From the NCBI RefSeq assembly GCF_009827655.1, contig NZ_WTYV01000011.1, forward strand, positions 1-36,256: 36,256 nucleotides of DNA, in the 5' to 3' direction. A model generated the notes under the pieces. The model was given only the letters and a program-made list of their open reading frames with translations. It had not been told where the DNA came from and ran no database searches. Positions 30,960 through 36,256 of this stretch are shown piece by piece. Position numbers and translations under genes: made by a program. Position 1 is the first letter of the stretch. Every line of letters begins with the position of its first letter. This stretch comes from Alteraurantiacibacter buctensis (GTDB taxonomy: Bacteria > Pseudomonadota > Alphaproteobacteria > Sphingomonadales > Sphingomonadaceae).

Positions 30960-33900
30960 ATGTCCGCCACCCGCAACGCCAAGTTGATGCTGCTGTCCAC
31001 CTGCGGCAGTGCGGCCCTGGCCCTGGGCACGCTGGTCCTGCCCAAGGCCGCCACGGCCCAGGCGATCCAGGCCACGCCCACGATCGTCCAGGGCACGGTG
31101 ACGATCAACGGCACGGTCCCCAACCAGCACACCATCACCGTTACCGGCACCGATGCGGTGATCGACTGGCAGCCGCAGGAAATCTCCGGCACGGCGCTCA
31201 CCTACCTGCCCAGCACCGGCACAGCCACGTTCCAGGGCACCCCGGGGGCAGCCACCTTTGCCGTGATCAACCGCGTGCTGCCATCCAGCAACAATGAACT
31301 GGTGCGGATCGAAGGCACGGTCAATTCGCGCGTGCAGCCGGTGGTGGGCGGGCCGATCACGCCCGGCGGGCACGTGATGTTCTATTCGCCCACGGGCATC
31401 CTGGTGGGCAACACCGCCGTGTTCGACGTGGGCAGCCTGGTGCTGACCACGCTGGCCCCGGATATCAGCCAGTTCGGGGCCTTCGCCACCAGCGGCGGCC
31501 CGCTGGCGCTGGACAATACCAGCCCTGTTCCCACCGCCATTTTCATCAGCAACGGGGCAGAGATCACCGCTTCGGCCGAGGGCAGCTATGTGGTGATGGC
31601 GGCCCCCTCGATTGATCAGGGCGGCCTGGTGGATGTGAACGGCAGCGTGGTCTACGCGCTGGGTGACGAGATGACCCTCAGTCATTCCAGCGGCCTGTTC
31701 GACATCACCATTACCACCGGCGCGCAGGCCGGGGGTCTGTTCCACAGTGGCACCACCACCGGTGCGGCCAGCACCGGCGGAACGGACCATCACGTGATCT
31801 ATGCCGTGGGCCGGGGATTCGATCCCGACAACCGCATGGACCTAGTGTTCCAGGGCGACCTGGGCTTTGCCCCCGCGGTCAGCGCCTCGATCGAGAACGG
31901 CGTGGTGGTGCTCGCCGCCAACTACGACGTCATCGGCACTACCGTGGTCAACGACCTGACGCAGGGTAGCGTGCGGGGCCAAAGCGAAGGCAACATCTAC
32001 ATCCAGCAAGGGCAGGTCAGCAGCAACCTGATCGCCCATGCATCGCATAGCGCGCAGTTGACGGCCAACGGCGGCTTTACCGGGGTGGACGGCGATGCCT
32101 TCCTTTATGGCCGCGTCGGCGCGCTGATCGAGACGCAGGACGGGGGCCAGGTGACCATCACCGGCAATGCCCGGCTCGATGCCAGCGTCACCGGCATCAG
32201 CGGGATCAGCACCATCGATCCGGCCCTGCTCGACGGGGCGGCCGGCGCGGTGGCCATCCGCAACGCCGGCAACGGCGTGCAGATCGACGGCGACACCTCG
32301 CTGATTTCGATCGGTACGCCCGGCGCCAATTTCGACACGGGCCAGATCGGCAATGCGTCCAGCGTGGGGGCCGAGATCTTTTCGGACAGGACCGCAGTCG
32401 CGCTGGGTGGCGCATTGACGATCCAGGCCAGCGGCCTGGCCTACAACGGCAACGCCCAGCCGGTCAGCGGCGGCAGCGCCACCGGCGGCGAAATCGTGCT
32501 GCGCAGCGAGCAGGACGGGTCGATCATCGTCACTGGCATAACCAGCGCGGATGCCAGCGCGGTGGCCACCAGTCTGACCAGCGCCACCGCGGCCAGCACA
32601 CCCAACACGGCCGAGGGCGGCAGCATCCTGTTGCTGGCCCACCTTGACGATACGGCCAATGTGGCCCGGTCCCTGATCGACCTGCAAGGCGCTGTCACGC
32701 TGGACACCGGGGCAAGGGGTTCGGACAACACACTGATCGCAGGCGGCGCGGCCGCGGCCGGGCTGGTGCGGTTCGAGGCGGCGGACGGGGCGACCATCCA
32801 GATGGGCGGAAGCCTGCTGGCGCTGGCCGAGGCCGTGGGCGGCATTGGTCAGGCGGCTACCGGGGCAATCGCCACGGGCGGGGAGATCCAGATAGCACTG
32901 ACCGGCGGATCGCACCTGGTCTCCACCGGCACCCAGGCGCAATTCATAACCGGCGCGCGGGGCGGTACCGGCACCGCCACCGGCGGCACGGGCACCGGCG
33001 GAGCAGTCACCGTTTCGCTCGACGATTCCGACATCCAGGCGCAGGCCCTGTCGCTTGCTACCACCGGCACGGGTGGCAATGGCGGCGCAACGGGCGGCGC
33101 TGGCACTGGCGGGGTGGTGGCCCTGGAAGCCTTTCAGGCAAACGGCGAATTCGCGATAACCGGGCCCTTCTCCGCCGTCACGATCGGGACCGGGGGCGAC
33201 GGCGACACCACTGGCGGCGCGGGCCTGGGGGGACAGTTCGACCTGACGCTGGATGGCGGCAGGATCGACAGCCCGCTGAGCGCGGTGGCTTTCAGCTCCG
33301 AAGGTGCGGGCGGCCGCGGCCTCACCGGTGGCCTGGGCACCAGCGGCGACATGACGATCCTCGTCGAGAACGACGGGCTCATCAACGCCGACAGCATGTC
33401 TGCCGGCCTGGTGGCGCTCGGCGGACTGGGCATCAACCCGACAGGCCGGGGCGGCAACGCTACCGGCGGGGCGGTGAATGCCACTTTCCGCACAGGCGCG
33501 CTGTTGCAGACAGCGGACTTCTTTTCGCTCGGCGGCCTGGCGCAAGGCGGCGATGGCCTGGGCGGCGCAGGCGGCAATGCATCGTCGGACGGGACCAGCG
33601 GATCGGTTCGGCTGACGATCGATGGCAGCCGCGTGCGGGCCGGCACCGGCACCTTCAGCGTTAGCTATGGGGCGTATGGCGGCATCAATGCGGGTCCGGG
33701 TGCCACCACCCCGCGGGGAGGCAATGCCGGTCCCGTCACCGCCACGATGGAACTGCTGAACGGCGCCGATGTGGATCTCGGCTCGCTCACGCTGGACACG
33801 ATCGTATCAGGCGGCACCTCACTCAGCCATGAAGGGGGCAACGCTGGCGGCGGCACAACCACGCTGACCATGTCGGGTGCAAGCACGCTGGATGTGGCGA

Positions 33901-36256
33901 TCACCGCCAACGTCGAGGCGAGCGCAACGGGCGGCAACACCGGTGGCGGTGACGGTATCGGCGGCACCGCCAGCGGCGCGCAGACCCGCGTGGACCTGTC
34001 GGGCAGCTCGGTGATGACCTTCGCCCAGGATGCCAACGCCCTGCCCGCCTTCTTCGGCACCCGCACCATCGGCGGGGCCAGCGAGGTGGACCTTGGCGCA
34101 GGCGGTGCTGCCACGGGGGGCAGCACGCAGGTCACCCTCAACAATTCGCAGATCGTGGCCGGAAGCCTGCTGATCGCCTCCGACGCGGTGGGCGGCAGCG
34201 GCATCAATTCGGGTCCGATCAGGGTGGACGGCGGCGATGCCACCGGGTCCGGCGTGCAGGTGAACGTGAACAGCGGGGCCGTGCTTTCCGGGCAGTTGCA
34301 GATTGCCAGCAACACGCTGGGCGGCCTGGCGGTCAACGGCGGGACCAGCGGCGATGGCGGCCCGGGCAGCACCCAGATCGGCATCAATGCGGGGCGTCTG
34401 GTGGTGGCGGGCGATAGCCTGTTCGCCGCCACCGCCACGGCGGGCGACGACGGGTCAACCGGCGTGGCCAGTGCCGGCAACGTCACGGTCAACGTGGGGC
34501 CGCTGGGCCGGCTGGAAGCGGCCAGCAGCACTGCCGTCCTAACCATATTCTCGGAAGCCAATGGTGGCACCGCCGGCAACCTGATCGGGGCGGCGACAGC
34601 GGGCCAGGCCAGCCTGCAGAACGACGGCGGCACGATCACCCTGCCCACTCTGGCGCTGCGCGCCGACGCCTATGGCGGCTTCAACACCGATGGCAGCGCC
34701 GACGGGGCGGCCACGGCGGGCTTCGTGCGTTTCGGCACGATCAACGGCGGGACCAGCACGATCACCAACCTGACCGCCACGGCCCGCGCCATCGTGGACG
34801 AAGACACCACGGCCCAGAGCGGCCAGGTCCAGCTCATCAGCCAGTTCACCGGCTCGCAGTTGACGGTCGACGAGTTGACGATCGACGTCACCCCCAGTTA
34901 TGTCGCCCCCTCCACCGGCACTGCCGGGTATTTCCAGCTCGACGCGCTGGACAGCGGGCTGATCACCGCGCGGCTGCTCAATGCCACGGCGGCCAATGCC
35001 AATGGCGGGATCGAAACGCACACCTCGCGCTTGCAGGCGCTGACCGGCGGGCAGGTGCGCGTGGGACAGATCGCCAGCCTGACCACGGCCGGCAACCTCA
35101 ACTTCGATACCTCGGGGGGCGGGCAGATCTTGGGCTATGCACCCCCGGCCACGATCACCGGCGTGCTGGAAGCGACCGCGCTGGGCACGATTGCCATCAC
35201 CGGCAACTCGCCCACCACCAATGCCCTGCAGTTCACCAATCTGACGCTGGCGTCGGGCGATATCGTCATCAATCCCGGCGCGCTGGTCTATGGCCAGTTC
35301 CTGTCCCTGTTCTCCAGCAACACCGCCCACACGATGACCGTGGGCGGCACTGTGGATGAGGCGGGCTACACCCTGGTCCAGGAAGAAGTTGACCGCCTGC
35401 GTGGGCAGAGCCTGGCCATCTTCGGCCCGGCCACCGTGAACACCCCGGTGCTGGACCTGGAGCTGCGTCCGCTGACCGTATCCGGCAGCCAGTCCGCCAC
35501 CGGCTTCTCCAGTCTTGGCATCAGCACCGATGGCTCGATGGTGATCAACGGCGCGCTGAACTACACCAATGCCGCCAGCACCGACGAACTGTTCATGCGG
35601 GCGGAACGGCTGGTGTTTGCGCTGCCCAACGGCTCCGTCTCGGTCAACAGCGGGGGCACTTCGCCCACGCTGGCAGGCAGCGCGACCGTCTTCGGTGGCA
35701 GCATCTTTGCGGCGACATCCAGCGTGCTCTCGCAAATCCTCGCCAACCCGAACGATCCGGCGCTGCAGGCCACGCTGGAAGCCTTCACCTTTACCAGCGA
35801 CACGCCGTTCCTTTCCGCCAATGCCGTCGAGTTCAACGTGGCCAGCCACCTGCTGGCCCAGAACACCGGCACCGGCACCACCTTTTCGGGCATCGTCGTG
35901 GGCCCTGGCGGGCTGATCATCCGCCGCGATCCCGATTTCCCCAGCAGCACGATCCGGGTGATCGCGTTCGGCCGGGGTGATACGACCAACGACACCTTCT
36001 TCGGCACGGTGGACTTCGGCGGCGGCACGCTGTCGGGGGTCTACACCGCCGATTCCACTCTCAACACCTGCGTGGTGGTGACCGGCACCTGCGGCGCTCC
36101 GCCGCCTCCGCCGCCACCGCCGCCGCCTCCGCCGCCTCCGCCTCCGCCTCCGCCTCCGCCGCCACCGCCGCCGCCGCCACCCCAGCCACTTGGCAATCGG
36201 GCTACCAGACGTGGCCGCCGCCACCAGCGCGCCCACGATGATCACCGAGGAGATCG
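30960..36256 (+). CDS. Large TpsA exoprotein (filamentous haemagglutinin type), 3' end outside the window
   Basis: From ATG 30960 the frame stays open to the window end, giving at least 1765 residues. The signal peptide ends at ATAQ (about 34). The TPS domain follows, with VTINGTVPNQHTITVTG and the segment MFYSPTGILVGNTAVFDVGSLVLTT seen in parts, which matches the NPNGI-like anchor of haemagglutinin N-terminal domains. The central part is a long repetitive beta-helix, including Gly-rich repeats (32953-33590). Near the end 28 prolines (36099-36182) follow two Cys (NTCVVV, GTCGA). After the proline run the frame uses rare codons, and a +1 frame looks more natural, so an indel is possible. Probable role: surface adhesin or interaction protein secreted by the neighbouring TpsB. 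Confidence 0.85.
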   Translation, partial: MSATRNAKLMLLSTCGSAALALGTLVLPKAATAQAIQATPTIVQGTVTINGTVPNQHTITVTGTDAVIDWQPQEISGTALTYLPSTGTATFQGTPGAATFAVINRVLPSSNNELVRIEGTVNSRVQPVVGGPITPGGHVMFYSPTGILVGNTAVFDVGSLVLTTLAPDISQFGAFATSGGPLALDNTSPVPTAIFISNGAEITASAEGSYVVMAAPSIDQGGLVDVNGSVVYALGDEMTLSHSSGLFDITITTGAQAGGLFHSGTTTGAASTGGTDHHVIYAVGRGFDPDNRMDLVFQGDLGFAPAVSASIENGVVVLAANYDVIGTTVVNDLTQGSVRGQSEGNIYIQQGQVSSNLIAHASHSAQLTANGGFTGVDGDAFLYGRVGALIETQDGGQVTITGNARLDASVTGISGISTIDPALLDGAAGAVAIRNAGNGVQIDGDTSLISIGTPGANFDTGQIGNASSVGAEIFSDRTAVALGGALTIQASGLAYNGNAQPVSGGSATGGEIVLRSEQDGSIIVTGITSADASAVATSLTSATAASTPNTAEGGSILLLAHLDDTANVARSLIDLQGAVTLDTGARGSDNTLIAGGAAAAGLVRFEAADGATIQMGGSLLALAEAVGGIGQAATGAIATGGEIQIALTGGSHLVSTGTQAQFITGARGGTGTATGGTGTGGAVTVSLDDSDIQAQALSLATTGTGGNGGATGGAGTGGVVALEAFQANGEFAITGPFSAVTIGTGGDGDTTGGAGLGGQFDLTLDGGRIDSPLSAVAFSSEGAGGRGLTGGLGTSGDMTILVENDGLINADSMSAGLVALGGLGINPTGRGGNATGGAVNATFRTGALLQTADFFSLGGLAQGGDGLGGAGGNASSDGTSGSVRLTIDGSRVRAGTGTFSVSYGAYGGINAGPGATTPRGGNAGPVTATMELLNGADVDLGSLTLDTIVSGGTSLSHEGGNAGGGTTTLTMSGASTLDVAITANVEASATGGNTGGGDGIGGTASGAQTRVDLSGSSVMTFAQDANALPAFFGTRTIGGASEVDLGAGGAATGGSTQVTLNNSQIVAGSLLIASDAVGGSGINSGPIRVDGGDATGSGVQVNVNSGAVLSGQLQIASNTLGGLAVNGGTSGDGGPGSTQIGINAGRLVVAGDSLFAATATAGDDGSTGVASAGNVTVNVGPLGRLEAASSTAVLTIFSEANGGTAGNLIGAATAGQASLQNDGGTITLPTLALRADAYGGFNTDGSADGAATAGFVRFGTINGGTSTITNLTATARAIVDEDTTAQSGQVQLISQFTGSQLTVDELTIDVTPSYVAPSTGTAGYFQLDALDSGLITARLLNATAANANGGIETHTSRLQALTGGQVRVGQIASLTTAGNLNFDTSGGGQILGYAPPATITGVLEATALGTIAITGNSPTTNALQFTNLTLASGDIVINPGALVYGQFLSLFSSNTAHTMTVGGTVDEAGYTLVQEEVDRLRGQSLAIFGPATVNTPVLDLELRPLTVSGSQSATGFSSLGISTDGSMVINGALNYTNAASTDELFMRAERLVFALPNGSVSVNSGGTSPTLAGSATVFGGSIFAATSSVLSQILANPNDPALQATLEAFTFTSDTPFLSANAVEFNVASHLLAQNTGTGTTFSGIVVGPGGLIIRRDPDFPSSTIRVIAFGRGDTTNDTFFGTVDFGGGTLSGVYTADSTLNTCVVVTGTCGAPPPPPPPPPPPPPPPPPPPPPPPPPPPPQPLGNRATRRGRRHQRAHDDHRGD
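32953..33590 (+). repeat. Glycine-rich tandem repeats in the TpsA exoprotein
   Basis: At least six copies of a Gly/Thr-rich loop recur every 37-41 residues, each followed by two or three strands. Examples are TGTGGNGGATGGAGTGG, IGTGGDGDTTGGAGLGG and EGAGGRGLTGGLGTSG. The pattern suits repeated turns on a beta-helix rung with extended loops. Confidence 0.6.
36099..36182 (+). repeat. Poly-proline codon tract (28 Pro) in the TpsA exoprotein
   Basis: Twenty-eight proline codons in a row, mostly CCG and CCT, form a low-complexity tract. Such a run could expand or contract in steps of three, and it is also a place where assemblies lose or gain bases. The downstream frame change suggested by codon use starts here. 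Confidence 0.9.

Noticed and set aside
29373..31793. 806-residue minus-strand frame
   Set aside because: It spans antisense to both TpsB and TpsA and the gap between them, with no recognisable domain.
34539..36245. 568-residue minus-strand frame with a Trp/Arg-rich start
   Set aside because: The Arg/Trp run is only the reverse complement of the proline tract in TpsA.

Overview
The window is GC-rich, with tightly packed, translationally coupled genes and a gene complement that suggests an alphaproteobacterium of the order Sphingomonadales. The hints are a TonB-dependent receptor, a membrane-protein/Xre pair, a short class I mannose-6-phosphate isomerase, a TadE/TadG block, and two-partner secretion proteins with an Ala/Gly-rich style. 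This placement is an inference from style and gene families; no rRNA or tRNA gene was seen.

Layout. (1) 1-4006, plus strand: the 3' end of a TonB-dependent receptor with a good terminator; a three-gene cassette (57-aa peptide, four-helix membrane protein, Xre regulator) preceded by inverted repeats that look like its own operator; an old-yellow-enzyme-type flavin oxidoreductase overlapping manA. (2) 4008-8496, minus strand: two TadE/TadF-type proteins, a TadG-like protein with a long repetitive beta-rich C-terminus, and gdhA. (3) 8720-21110, plus strand: seven genes, most overlapping by a few bases, encoding a CHASE2-class III adenylate cyclase, a secreted protein, a pentahaem cytochrome, a tandem HbpS/GlcG-like lipoprotein, an outer-membrane beta-barrel, a decahaem cytochrome fused to an LVIVD-type propeller, and an 83-aa unknown. 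(4) 21111-21772: an AT-richer insert with one unknown membrane-protein gene. (5) 27844-21773, minus strand: four overlapping or closely spaced genes encoding an FAD/NAD(P) oxidoreductase with two cyclic-nucleotide-binding domains and four [4Fe-4S] motifs, a membrane protein with two bis-His haem b pairs, an FHA-TM-decahaem cytochrome, and a CpdA-like cyclic-nucleotide phosphodiesterase. (6) 27942-36256, plus strand: a CcmI/NrfG-like TPR protein, a TpsB transporter and the start of a very large TpsA exoprotein that runs off the window.

The most striking feature is blocks 3 and 5 together. They read as one system: a cyclase that makes cAMP, an oxidoreductase with two intact-looking cyclic-nucleotide pockets, and a phosphodiesterase that would remove the signal, all encoded with at least 25 haem c sites, a dihaem b membrane protein and an outer-membrane barrel. 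A plausible electron path is NAD(P)H to FAD to four Fe-S clusters in the cytoplasm, through the dihaem b protein in the inner membrane, to the membrane-anchored FHA-decahaem protein, and then to the secreted pentahaem and decahaem proteins and the cell surface. The direction, substrate and cAMP gating are inferences; the domains, haem motifs and gene overlaps are visible in the sequence.
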